DNA from: Avoscillospira sp945864925
Lineage (GTDB): Bacteria > Bacillota > Clostridia > Oscillospirales > Oscillospiraceae
Assembly (NCBI GenBank): GCA_945830595.1
Contig: CALZZH010000049.1
Coordinates: 1-13,871, forward strand
DNA: 13,871 nucleotides
Direction: 5' to 3'
The position numbers were made by a program, and so were the translations under genes. The number at the start of each line of letters is the position of its first letter. The stretch's first letter is position 1. Under the pieces are notes generated by a model. That model had not been told where the DNA came from. It saw nothing but the letters and a program-made list of their open reading frames with translations, and ran no database searches. Positions 1 through 7,117 of the stretch are shown here, piece by piece.

Positions 1-702
1 GAGTGGATTACCAGCCTGCTCCTGTGGCGGATGCTGGAGGACTATTGCAGCAGCGTCCGGGATGACGGCAGCCTCTGGGGCATGCCCAGCCGGCAGCTGT
101 TCCGCAAAACCTCGCTGTATCTGGTGCCCCTGGTGAACCCGGACGGGGCCGATCTGGCTGCCGGCGTGGTTTGTCCCGGGAGCCGGGAATACCGCCGCGC
201 AGCAGAATTGGCGGCCCATCGGGGGGATCTGCCCTTTCCGGAGGGGTGGAAGGCCAATCTCCGGGGGGTGGACCTGAACCTCAACTACCCGGCCCGTTGG
301 GAGCAGGCCAGAGCCAGGAAGGAAATGCAGCCCGGTCCCCGGGATTACCCCGGCCAGGCCCCGCTGGATCAGCCGGAAACCAGGGCGCTGGCCCAACTGA
401 CCCGGCGGCTGCAGCCCCATGCCGTGGCAGCCTGGCATACCCAGGGAGGCGAAATTTACGGCGCCGAACCGCTGCCGGATGAGGGACTGGGGGAAAGAAT
501 GGCGGCGGCTTCGGGCTATACCCTGGCTCAGGTACCGCCGGAGAGTGCCGATGCCGGCTATCGGGATTGGGTGCTGCAGGAACTGGGGATTCCGGCCTAT
601 ACCATTGAGGCCGGCAGGGGGCAAAATCCTCTGCCCTTGGAAAATCTGCCGCAGCTGTACCAGGAGAACCTGCCTGTATTTGCACTCCTGCTGCAGGGAT
701 AG
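1..702 (+). CDS. M14 family zinc carboxypeptidase, probable gamma-D-glutamyl-diamino acid endopeptidase (5' partial)
   Basis: Only the last 233 codons are present; the frame is open to base 1 and the start lies upstream. The visible protein opens with EWIT, which matches the end of the M14 zinc motif (H-x-x-E-W-I-T), so the Glu ligand is the first residue and the His ligand is outside the window. Further family marks are NPDG (residues 46-49), GVDLNLNYP (89-97), the third zinc ligand His146 in WHTQGGEIYG, and the catalytic Glu203 in YTIEAGRGQNPL. The NLNYP form and the overall pattern match bacterial M14 enzymes that cut gamma-D-Glu-(L)-diamino acid bonds in peptidoglycan stem peptides; the exact substrate is inferred. 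No signal peptide or LysM domain can be judged because the N-terminus is missing. It ends at TAG 700-702, ten bases before a terminator, so it closes an upstream transcription unit. Confidence 0.88.
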   Translation, partial: EWITSLLLWRMLEDYCSSVRDDGSLWGMPSRQLFRKTSLYLVPLVNPDGADLAAGVVCPGSREYRRAAELAAHRGDLPFPEGWKANLRGVDLNLNYPARWEQARARKEMQPGPRDYPGQAPLDQPETRALAQLTRRLQPHAVAAWHTQGGEIYGAEPLPDEGLGERMAAASGYTLAQVPPESADAGYRDWVLQELGIPAYTIEAGRGQNPLPLENLPQLYQENLPVFALLLQG

Positions 703-711
703 AATGTATAA

Positions 712-749
712 ACACAAAACCCACAGCTGTGAGGCTGTGGGTTTTGTGT
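712..749 (+). terminator. Intrinsic terminator after the M14 peptidase gene
   Basis: A perfect 16-bp inverted repeat (712-727 with 734-749) surrounds the 6-base loop TGTGAG. Its GC-rich core, CCCACAGC/GCTGTGGG, is followed by TTTTGTGT, which can serve as the U-rich tract. The complementary ACACAAAA before the core would allow weaker function on the other strand. It sits 10 bases after the stop codon and separates the peptidase from the two-component operon. Confidence 0.85.
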
Positions 750-772
750 GAAAGAAAAGAGAGGGAGAAAAT

Positions 773-801
773 TTGGAGTGTGGTGCTGTTTACGTTATTA
801 T
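773..801 (+). promoter_or_regulatory. Possible upstream promoter for the two-component operon
   Basis: TTGGAG (773-778) and TATTAT (796-801) are separated by 17 bases. The -10 matches the sigma-A consensus at 5 of 6 positions, but the -35 at only 3 of 6. If used, it would give a leader of about 155 bases that contains the phased repeats at 850-912. It is weaker than the TATAAT promoter closer to the gene. Confidence 0.35.
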
Positions 802-849
802 CATACATGGAACCAAACGAAAAGTTGTGAACGAATCGAGAAGAGAATG

Positions 850-912
850 TGAATATTTGTTGAATATTTTGAAAACAACCGACTCTTAACAAAAAATTCA
901 CCCAAATTCATG
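850..912 (+). promoter_or_regulatory. Phased direct repeats resembling PhoP/PhoB-type operator boxes
   Basis: Two TGAATATTT copies start at 850 and 861, an 11-base period. Three further hexamers of one type follow: TTAACA (886), TTCACC (897) and TTCATG (907), spaced 11 and 10 bases apart. One-turn spacing of TT(A/C)AC(A)-like half-sites is the layout bound by OmpR/PhoB-family regulators as tandem dimers, and the last box ends 9 bases before the -10 hexamer, as at activated pho promoters. The first gene downstream encodes an OmpR/PhoB-family regulator, so autoregulation is the natural reading. The repeats are seen directly; the binding is inferred. Confidence 0.5.
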
Positions 913-927
913 CCGCAGGGTTATAAT
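897..927 (+). promoter_or_regulatory. Main promoter of the response regulator-kinase-HtrA operon
   Basis: A perfect TATAAT lies at 922-927. The best -35 candidate is TTCACC at 897-902, 4 of 6 matches with a long 19-base spacer, so unaided activity would be expected to be weak. That -35 lies inside the phased repeats, which suggests an activator-dependent promoter. Transcription would start near 934. GAGGAGG (948-954) then provides the ribosome binding site, 7 bases before the ATG at 962. Confidence 0.65.
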
Positions 928-961
928 GGAAGGCAACAAGAGAAACTGAGGAGGGCTGTTT

Positions 962-1651
962 ATGGCCAAATCTGTGTTGATCGTGGAGGACGATCAGAAT
1001 ATTGCCGATTTGCTGCGGCTGTATCTGGAAAAGGAAGGGTATGTGACGGCGATTGCGCGGGACGGCGGCGCCAGTGTGGAGATGTTCCGTAAGCTGCAGC
1101 CGGATTTGGTGCTGCTGGATGTGATGCTGCCGGTCCTGGATGGCTGGGGCGTCCTGCGGAGCATCCGTCAGGATTCCAAGACGCCGGTGATCATGCTGAC
1201 AGCCAAGGGAGAGCTGAACGACAAGGTTTCCGGCCTGAAAATGGGAGCCGACGATTACATTACGAAGCCTTTTGAAATGAAAGAAGTCCTGGCCCGTATT
1301 GAAGCGGTGCTGCGCCGGGGCAGCGGACAGGAGGATGGCCAGCAGCCCTCCAGACGGCTGGTGTTCGATAAACTGGTCATCGATCTGGACGCCTTTGAAT
1401 TGATTGTGGACGGCAAGAAGGTGGATACGCCCCCAAAGGAGATGGAACTGCTGTATCATCTGGCCTCTTCCCCCAACCGGGTCTATACCCGGAACCAGCT
1501 GCTGGACGAGGTCTGGGGATTCGACTATTTCGGCGACAGCCGGACGGTGGACGTGCATATCAAACGCCTGCGGGAAAAGCTGGAGGGCGTGTCCGACCAA
1601 TGGTCGCTCAAGACCGTCTGGGGCGTGGGGTATAAATTCGAGGTGCTGTAA
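962..1651 (+). CDS. OmpR/PhoB-family DNA-binding response regulator
   Basis: This 229-residue protein is a full-length two-domain regulator. The receiver domain (about 4-115) has the acidic pocket Glu9-Asp10-Asp11, the phosphoacceptor Asp53 in LVLLDVMLP, Thr80 in IMLTAK, and Lys102 in ITKPF. The C-terminal winged-helix domain (about 130-228) has typical signatures such as TPPKEMELL, SRTVDVHIKRLREKLE and TVWGVGYKF. The start is supported by GAGGAGG placed 7 bases upstream. The kinase gene follows after two bases, so the two form a cognate pair. The regulator presumably controls its own operon, including the protease gene, through the repeats at 850-912. The receiver reads like the WalR/PhoP group, but that resemblance cannot be settled by eye, so no symbol is given. 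Confidence 0.95.
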   Translation: MAKSVLIVEDDQNIADLLRLYLEKEGYVTAIARDGGASVEMFRKLQPDLVLLDVMLPVLDGWGVLRSIRQDSKTPVIMLTAKGELNDKVSGLKMGADDYITKPFEMKEVLARIEAVLRRGSGQEDGQQPSRRLVFDKLVIDLDAFELIVDGKKVDTPPKEMELLYHLASSPNRVYTRNQLLDEVWGFDYFGDSRTVDVHIKRLREKLEGVSDQWSLKTVWGVGYKFEVL

Positions 1652-1653
1652 GG

Positions 1654-3087
1654 ATGAAAACCACCTTCAGCCGCCTGTTTTCCATCATTGCGGGGTTGAT
1701 CCTCCTGTGTCTGCTGCTGCTGGGTGTGACCTTCCAGAGCATGCTCAGCAATTATCTGGAGGAAGAAAAGCAGGCGGCGCTGCACAATAACGCGGCCAGC
1801 CTGCTGAACTTGGCGGCGGCTTATGACGCCACAGGCGAACTGGAAAACCGCTGGGGCGGGTTCCGCATCAGCCTGATTACCGCTGCCCGCGTGGCCGGAA
1901 CAGATATCATGTTCTGCGACCCGGAAGGGAATATCCGCCTGTGCTCCTGTGACGATTCGGGCTGTATTCACTCGGGAAAAACTGTGGATCGGACCATGAT
2001 CGACCGGATTGTGGCGGACGGGGAGGAATTTACCGAGGGTACCGTGGGGGACTCGTATGAAACCGCTCATTTTGTGGAAAGCATGGCTGTGAATTCCCAG
2101 ATAGACGGCTCCGTGATCGGCGTGATTATTGTGACGGCGGCCAAGGAGCAGATTTCCGGAATGCTGATGCGCTCCACGACGATTTTCTTCTATGTCTCCC
2201 TGGTGGTCCTGGTGATTGCCATGATTGCCGCGTTTCTCCTGAGCCGCAGCCAGGCCCGTTCCATTCAGTCTGTGGCCAAGGCGGCCATCCGTTTCGGCCA
2301 TGGTGAGCTGGACACCCGCGTGGCGGTGGGCGGCCACAATACCGTGGAGGTAGACGACCTGGCCACGGCCTTCAACTCCATGGCCGAGAGTCTGGCAACA
2401 GCCGAGACCCAGCGGCGGGAGTTTGTGGCCAATGTGAGCCACGAGCTGAAAACGCCTATGACGACCATCGCAGGATTTATGGACGGCATGCTGGACGGCA
2501 CCATCCCGCCGGAGCAGCACCGCCACTATATGCAGATTGTTTCCGACGAGGTCCGCAGACTTTCCCGCCTGGTGCGGAGCATGCTGGAGATCTCCCGGAT
2601 GCAGTCCCAGGGAATCAGCGAGGAAAAGAGACGGCGCTTTGACCTGACGGAAACCATTGGTCAGGTCCTGATTTCCTTTGAACAGCGCATCAACCGCAAG
2701 CACATCCATGTGGATGTTCAGATGCCGGACCGCAGTGTCTGGACCAAGGCGGATCCCGACAGCATCACCCAGGTGGTCTACAACCTGACGGACAACGCCA
2801 TCAAATTCTGCAACGAGGGCGGTATGCTGCGCATCAGCCTGGAGACCGAAAGCGGAAAAGCGTGGGTGCGGGTACAGAACACCGGCCCCACCATAGACCC
2901 GGCGGAACTGCCCCTGCTGTTTGACCGGTTCCATAAAGCGGATAAGAGCCGCTCGGAGGACCGTGAAGGGGTAGGCCTGGGATTGTATATTGTTAAAACC
3001 ATTCTGAACAGCCACGGAGAAGATATTTCCGTCACCAGCGAAAAGGGCCTGACCACGTTTACGTTTACCCTTCCCCTGGTGCGATAA
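1654..3087 (+). CDS. Membrane sensor histidine kinase, partner of the preceding regulator
   Basis: The 477-residue protein has transmembrane segments at about 8-28 and 174-197, enclosing an external sensor domain of about 145 residues. A HAMP linker (about 198-250) follows. The HisKA domain has phosphoacceptor His263 in NVSHELKTPM. The ATPase domain has an N box at YNLTDNAIKF (376-385) and a glycine-rich G2 box, GVGLGLYIVK (439-448). The G1 box reads QNTGPTI (408-414), with Asn where many kinases have Asp; this variant occurs in active Firmicute kinases, so loss of function is not implied. The sensor domain holds four cysteines (88, 97, 99, 104) in a short stretch. There is no PAS domain, unlike canonical WalK. 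The ATG starts two bases after the regulator stop with only a short TAAGG, which suggests translational coupling. Confidence 0.94.
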   Translation: MKTTFSRLFSIIAGLILLCLLLLGVTFQSMLSNYLEEEKQAALHNNAASLLNLAAAYDATGELENRWGGFRISLITAARVAGTDIMFCDPEGNIRLCSCDDSGCIHSGKTVDRTMIDRIVADGEEFTEGTVGDSYETAHFVESMAVNSQIDGSVIGVIIVTAAKEQISGMLMRSTTIFFYVSLVVLVIAMIAAFLLSRSQARSIQSVAKAAIRFGHGELDTRVAVGGHNTVEVDDLATAFNSMAESLATAETQRREFVANVSHELKTPMTTIAGFMDGMLDGTIPPEQHRHYMQIVSDEVRRLSRLVRSMLEISRMQSQGISEEKRRRFDLTETIGQVLISFEQRINRKHIHVDVQMPDRSVWTKADPDSITQVVYNLTDNAIKFCNEGGMLRISLETESGKAWVRVQNTGPTIDPAELPLLFDRFHKADKSRSEDREGVGLGLYIVKTILNSHGEDISVTSEKGLTTFTFTLPLVR

Positions 3088-3111
3088 TGGCAGATTGTGA
3101 GGTGAGTCGAG

Positions 3112-4458
3112 ATGCGAGACGAAAATCAGGAGCCGCAGAACAACGGCGGACGGCCTGACTATCAGAATTACTATCCTTATCAGAACTATTACGGTCCGGA
3201 CGGCAAGCCGAAAAAGAAAAAGCACACGGGGCTTCTGGTCATTCTGGTGCTGCTGGCCCTGATCAGCGGCGCCGCTTCCTGGGCAGTCAATGTCCTGGGC
3301 CTGCGGGTGGACGTGGGGCAGAACAGCATTGCCCTGACTATGGGGGAAAAGCATACCGCCACAGAACAGCAGTCGCCGCCGGGGCTGCAGGCAGCGCCTG
3401 AAGTGCAGCCGGCGCAGGAACCGGAGCAGAGCCAGTCGGTCGAGGAGATGACGGAGCAGGCGGTGCAGGAAAGCAGCGGTCTGGAACTGCGTGATTCTCC
3501 TCAGAGTGTAGAAAACGTGCCCGCGGAGGAGGATGCCCTGAGCCTGCAGGAAATCTATGCCAAGGCCATTCCCAGCGTAGCATCCATCTCCTGCGTACTG
3601 CCCAACGGAACCAGCAGCGGTACCGGGATTGTGATGTCGGAAGACGGATATGTCATCACCAATTATCATGTGATCGACAGCGCCCAGCAGATCTATGTCA
3701 CACTGGAGAATAACGACCAGTATGTGGCGGCTCTGGTTGGCGGCGATGAGACGACGGACCTGGCGGTGCTGAAGGTGGACGCTGTGAATCTGACGCCGGC
3801 GGAATTCGGCAATTCCGATGTGCTGCGGGTGGGCGACATGGTGGTGGCCATCGGCGACCCCCTGGGTGCGGAGCTGCGCGGCACCATGACGGACGGCATT
3901 GTTTCGGCCATCAACCGGGATTTGAACCTCAGCGGACGGCAGATGACCCTGATCCAGACCAATGCGGCGCTGAATTCCGGCAATTCCGGCGGACCGCTGA
4001 TCAACTGTTATGGCCAGGTCATCGGCATCAATACCATGAAGATGAGCAGCTATTCTTCCACCAGCTCCACCGTAGAGGGCTTGGGCTTTGCCATCCCCAT
4101 TACGGCAGCCAAGCCCATCATCGACGAGCTGATTGAAAAGGGCTATGTATCCGGCCGGCCGGCCATCGGCATCCAGGGTGAGACGCTGGACCTGCGGGCA
4201 CAGCTGTTCTTCCATATGCCCAGCGGCGTGATGATCACCGGAATCCTGCAGGATTCCGACGCGGCGCAAAAGGGACTGGAAAAGGACGACATCATTGTTG
4301 CCATGGATGACAGCGCCATCACGTCTCTGGATGATCTGGTGCGGGCCAAAAATGACCTGACTGCCGGGGACACCGTGCGGCTGACTATCTACCGCAGCGG
4401 CAATTACTACTATGTGGATGTGACGCTGATGGATCAGATCAGTCCCGAAATTTATTGA
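3112..4458 (+). CDS. Membrane-anchored HtrA/DegP-like serine protease with one PDZ domain
   Basis: This 448-residue protein starts with a Tyr- and Asn-rich cytoplasmic tail, a basic patch (KPKKKK, 32-37) and a transmembrane anchor (about 39-62). A Gln/Glu-rich linker (about 80-145) follows. The trypsin-like domain (about 147-335) carries the triad His186 (TNYHVID), Asp216 (TTDLAVL) and Ser292 (GNSGGPL). One PDZ domain spans about 352-440. The layout matches Gram-positive HtrA proteases, which act outside the membrane on misfolded exported proteins. TGAGGTG (3098-3104) lies 7 bases before the ATG, and the gene begins 24 bases after the kinase, so it belongs to the two-component operon. By analogy with CssRS-controlled htrA in Bacillus, the sensor pair may control this protease; that link is inference. 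Confidence 0.95.
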   Translation: MRDENQEPQNNGGRPDYQNYYPYQNYYGPDGKPKKKKHTGLLVILVLLALISGAASWAVNVLGLRVDVGQNSIALTMGEKHTATEQQSPPGLQAAPEVQPAQEPEQSQSVEEMTEQAVQESSGLELRDSPQSVENVPAEEDALSLQEIYAKAIPSVASISCVLPNGTSSGTGIVMSEDGYVITNYHVIDSAQQIYVTLENNDQYVAALVGGDETTDLAVLKVDAVNLTPAEFGNSDVLRVGDMVVAIGDPLGAELRGTMTDGIVSAINRDLNLSGRQMTLIQTNAALNSGNSGGPLINCYGQVIGINTMKMSSYSSTSSTVEGLGFAIPITAAKPIIDELIEKGYVSGRPAIGIQGETLDLRAQLFFHMPSGVMITGILQDSDAAQKGLEKDDIIVAMDDSAITSLDDLVRAKNDLTAGDTVRLTIYRSGNYYYVDVTLMDQISPEIY

Positions 4459-4470
4459 CGGATTTCACAC

Positions 4471-4515
4471 AAACCGCCTCCGCCTGCATAGGATGTGCAG
4501 ACGGAGGTGTTGTTT
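4471..4515 (+). promoter_or_regulatory. Hairpin that buries the ribosome binding site of the ferritin-like gene
   Basis: CCTCCGCCTGCA (4477-4488) pairs with TGCAGACGGAGG (4496-4507) with one mismatch, around the loop TAGGATG. An outer AAAC/GTTT pairing (4471-4474 with 4512-4515) and a CG/TG step can extend the stem across a two-base bulge. The 3' arm contains the Shine-Dalgarno GGAGGTG (4503-4509), so the folded RNA would hide it. Thirteen bases also separate it from the HtrA stop codon, so it might act as a leaky terminator, but the T tract is short and broken. The pairing is seen; the role is inferred. Confidence 0.5.
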
Positions 4516-4992
4516 ATGATGAGTCGAACCAGAGAAGCGGCAGTCTGGCAGCGGGTTCTGGCTGCATCCGAGGAGGCCCCTGCCCCCAAACCGGCTGCCG
4601 GCGGCTTTACGCCGGCCCAGGTGATGGACCTGCTGGAGGATGAGCTGCAGGACGCCAATACATATCTGGCCCTGGCCAGGCGGGCCAGGCGGGAAATCCG
4701 GCAAAGCCTGCTGCAGCTGTCCCAGGAGGAACAGCAGCACGCCCGCCGGCTGGAAACGGTCTATTTTCTGATGACCGGCCGCCGGCCAGAGCCCAAACGG
4801 CCGGCCATGCCGGATGTGGGCAATGTGATGGATGCGCTGCGAACCCGCTATCAGGGAGAAGTGGCAGGCGCGGCTCAATATCGCCGGCTGGCGGAGCAGG
4901 CGGACAGCTTTGGACCGGTGCTTCAGGAGCTGGGCAGCGATGAGGCACGCCATGCGCAGATGGTGCTGCGTCTGCTGCAGCGGAGCCTGTGA
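4516..4992 (+). CDS. Ferritin-like (rubrerythrin-type) diiron protein
   Basis: The 158-residue product has two helix-pair repeats, each with a diiron half-site. The first has Glu in LLEDELQDANTY and EExxH in SQEEQQHARRL; the second has Glu in QGEVAGAAQY and an ExxH in SDEARHAQM. This E/ExxH plus E/ExxH pattern is that of ferritin-like or erythrin domains that bind two irons. No C-terminal rubredoxin CxxC pairs are present, so it is not a classical rubrerythrin. A role in peroxide reduction or iron handling is a family-level guess. ATG 4516 is preferred because GGAGGTG lies 6 bases upstream; an in-frame GTG at 4495 would put that site inside the gene, and ATG 4519 is also possible. It follows the HtrA gene by 57 bases and may be read through from it. 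Confidence 0.82.
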   Translation: MMSRTREAAVWQRVLAASEEAPAPKPAAGGFTPAQVMDLLEDELQDANTYLALARRARREIRQSLLQLSQEEQQHARRLETVYFLMTGRRPEPKRPAMPDVGNVMDALRTRYQGEVAGAAQYRRLAEQADSFGPVLQELGSDEARHAQMVLRLLQRSL

Positions 4993-5034
4993 GGAAAGCG
5001 GGAAGAATTCCACGCTGAATTCCCCCGGAACCCC

Positions 5035-5063
5035 TTGTGCGGGGCTGGTTTCTTTGATATAAT
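5035..5063 (+). promoter_or_regulatory. Extended -10 promoter of gdpP-rplI
   Basis: TTGTGC (5035-5040) lies 17 bases before a perfect TATAAT (5058-5063), which has the extended -10 TGA directly upstream. The good -10 can compensate for a -35 matching only 3 of 6 positions. Just upstream, GAATTCC is repeated directly at 5005 and 5017, with no known meaning. Transcription would start near 5070. AGGGGGG (5091-5097) is the ribosome binding site for the TTG start at 5105. Confidence 0.72.
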
Positions 5064-5104
5064 AATCCAATATCAGAAAGAAACCGTACGAGGGGGGAGA
5101 GAAG

Positions 5105-7084
5105 TTGAACAAGAAGCTGTCCCGTCTGCTGGAACCGGGAATGGGGCTCTACTTTGCGGCATTGCTGCTGTTTGCCGCAGGATCCGTGGTGATGAAACAG
5201 TATGCGGCAGCCGCAGCGGAGTTTGCTCTGACGGTTGCGCTGTTCATCTACAACCGGGTTGCCAGCAGCCGGCGGAAAAAATCTCTGATGGCCTATATCC
5301 AGAGTACGACGGACTCCCTGGGTACGGCCTTCAAGTCCGGATCGCCGTTTCCCATGGCGGTGATAAAAATGAGCGATCTGGAGATAGTCTGGGCCAACGA
5401 GAGCTTCTACCGGGTGTCCGGTCTGCGGGATTCCTTCCTCCACCAGAAGTTGGAGGATGTGATGCCCCGGTTTTCCACCCGCTGGCTGACGGAGGGCCGG
5501 TCGGAATGTCCCCAGGACGTGGAAATCCAGGGCAGACGCTACCGAATCTACGGCAATTTGATCCGCTCTGACGATGAGCACGCCTCCCTGCTGCTGGCGA
5601 CGCTGTATCTGACGGATATGACGGAGATGTTCCAGGTCCGGGATGAGTTTGTCCGGACGCGGCCCATTGTCACGGTGATTCTGGTGGATAACTACGATGA
5701 GCTCACCAACAATCTGCCGGATTCCGCCATTTCCAGCCTGGATGCCAGAATCAACGACCGGATCAGCGATTGGTGCAAGGATCTGGGCGGCCTGCTGCGG
5801 AAATATGAGCGCAACCGGTATCTGCTGATCTTTGAGGCCAAGGATTTGCCCCGGCTGCAGGAGGGAAAATTCTCTCTGCTGGATGAGATCCGCACCATCA
5901 CCAATCCCTCCGGCGTGGCGGCTACCCTGTCCATCGGCATTGGCCGGGACGGCAGCTCTTTCCAGGAGAACTTCAGCTTTGCCTCTTTGTCCATTGAGAT
6001 GGCGCTGTCCCGCGGCGGTGATCAGGTGGTCATCAAGGACCGGTATAATTTCAGCTTCTTCGGCGGGCGGACCAAAGAGACGGAACGCCGCACCAAGGTC
6101 AAAGCCAGAGTGATTGCCAATTCTCTGACGGAGCTCATCAACCAATCCAGCCTGATTTTCGTCATGGGTCACCGTATGGCGGACCTGGACGCCCTGGGCG
6201 CAGCCATGGGCCTGGTAACCATCTGCCGCAAGCAGGGCAAAACGGTCAAAGTGGTGCTGGATCAGGAGGTCAATGCAGCCCAGTCCCTTTTGGAGCAGCT
6301 GCGGGACTATCCGGAGTACGACGGCCTGTTTATTTCCGGTGAAGATGCGCTGCTGGCGGCGGACAGCCGCAGCTTGCTGATTGTGGTGGATACCAACCGC
6401 CCGGATCAGGTGGAGAGCCGGGCTTTGCTGGAGAGCATCACCCGCGTGGCTGTCATCGACCACCACCGCCGGGCCGCTGACTATATTGAGCAGGTGGTGC
6501 TGAGCCTCCACGAGACCTTTGCCTCTTCAGCATCGGAGCTGGTATCGGAGATTCTCCAGTACGCCGTGGAGCCCAAGGATATCCGGCCCATGGAAGCCCA
6601 GGCGCTGCTGGCCGGCATTGTGCTGGATACCAAGAATTTCTCCGTCCGCACCGGGTCCCGGACCTTTGAGGCGGCGGCCTTCCTGCGGCGGGCCGGCGCC
6701 GACACGGTGGACGTGAAAAAGCTGTTCCAGAATGACCTGAACGACACGGTTTCCCGGTATCAGATTGTCCAGGCCGCCCGGCTGTACCGCAACGAGCTGG
6801 CCATCGCTGCCCTGTCCTATACGGTGCCCCGGCCCATGGCGGCACAGGCGGCGGACGAACTGCTGAATATCAAGGGCATTACAGCTTCCTTTGTGCTGTT
6901 CCCGGACGGGGAGCGGATCATCATCTCTGCCCGGTCCATCGGAGAGGCCAATGTCCAGGTGATCCTGGAAGCCCTGGGCGGCGGCGGCAACGCCGCCATC
7001 GCCGGTGCGCAGATTCCCAACAAGGATATGCACACCGTGCTGGGCGAACTGGTGGCAAGTATTGATAAATTCTATGAAAACTAA
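5105..7084 (+). CDS. gdpP: Cyclic-di-AMP phosphodiesterase GdpP (DHH-DHHA1)
   Basis: The 659-residue protein has the full GdpP layout. Two transmembrane helices (about 13-30 and 35-52) are followed by a PAS domain (about 80-170), a degenerate GGDEF domain (about 180-312, with RGGDQVVIK at 303-311), a DHH domain and a DHHA1 domain. DHH metal-site residues are His356, Asp360 and Asp362 (GHRMADLDALG), Asp429 (VVDTN), DHH at 452-454 and Asp508 (VLDTKNF). The family hydrolyses c-di-AMP to pApA and so affects wall homeostasis, osmolyte uptake and beta-lactam tolerance. The DHHA1 motif reads GGGGN (625-629) instead of the usual GGGGH. The start is TTG at 5105, the only codon well placed after the strong AGGGGGG site. 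rplI follows after 33 bases, as in many Firmicutes. Confidence 0.96.
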   Translation: MNKKLSRLLEPGMGLYFAALLLFAAGSVVMKQYAAAAAEFALTVALFIYNRVASSRRKKSLMAYIQSTTDSLGTAFKSGSPFPMAVIKMSDLEIVWANESFYRVSGLRDSFLHQKLEDVMPRFSTRWLTEGRSECPQDVEIQGRRYRIYGNLIRSDDEHASLLLATLYLTDMTEMFQVRDEFVRTRPIVTVILVDNYDELTNNLPDSAISSLDARINDRISDWCKDLGGLLRKYERNRYLLIFEAKDLPRLQEGKFSLLDEIRTITNPSGVAATLSIGIGRDGSSFQENFSFASLSIEMALSRGGDQVVIKDRYNFSFFGGRTKETERRTKVKARVIANSLTELINQSSLIFVMGHRMADLDALGAAMGLVTICRKQGKTVKVVLDQEVNAAQSLLEQLRDYPEYDGLFISGEDALLAADSRSLLIVVDTNRPDQVESRALLESITRVAVIDHHRRAADYIEQVVLSLHETFASSASELVSEILQYAVEPKDIRPMEAQALLAGIVLDTKNFSVRTGSRTFEAAAFLRRAGADTVDVKKLFQNDLNDTVSRYQIVQAARLYRNELAIAALSYTVPRPMAAQAADELLNIKGITASFVLFPDGERIIISARSIGEANVQVILEALGGGGNAAIAGAQIPNKDMHTVLGELVASIDKFYEN

Positions 7085-7117
7085 ACAACGGAAACAATAG
7101 CAAGGAGAAATATCACG

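Noticed and set aside
1525..4269. A 914-codon open frame on the minus strand opposite the kinase and HtrA genes.
   Set aside because: The + strand holds well-recognised full-length proteins with motifs and ribosome binding sites. The antisense frame is His/Gln-rich with no recognisable domain, as expected from the mirror of GC-biased codon use.
5029..5055. Possible terminator AACCCC...GGGGCTGGTT followed by TCTTTG after the ferritin-like gene.
   Set aside because: The stem needs a bulge and overlaps the good gdpP promoter; the T tract is short.
4607..6511. A 634-codon minus-strand open frame opposite the ferritin-like gene and gdpP.
   Set aside because: It runs across two + strand genes and a promoter, has no domain, and shows the same antisense codon artefact.
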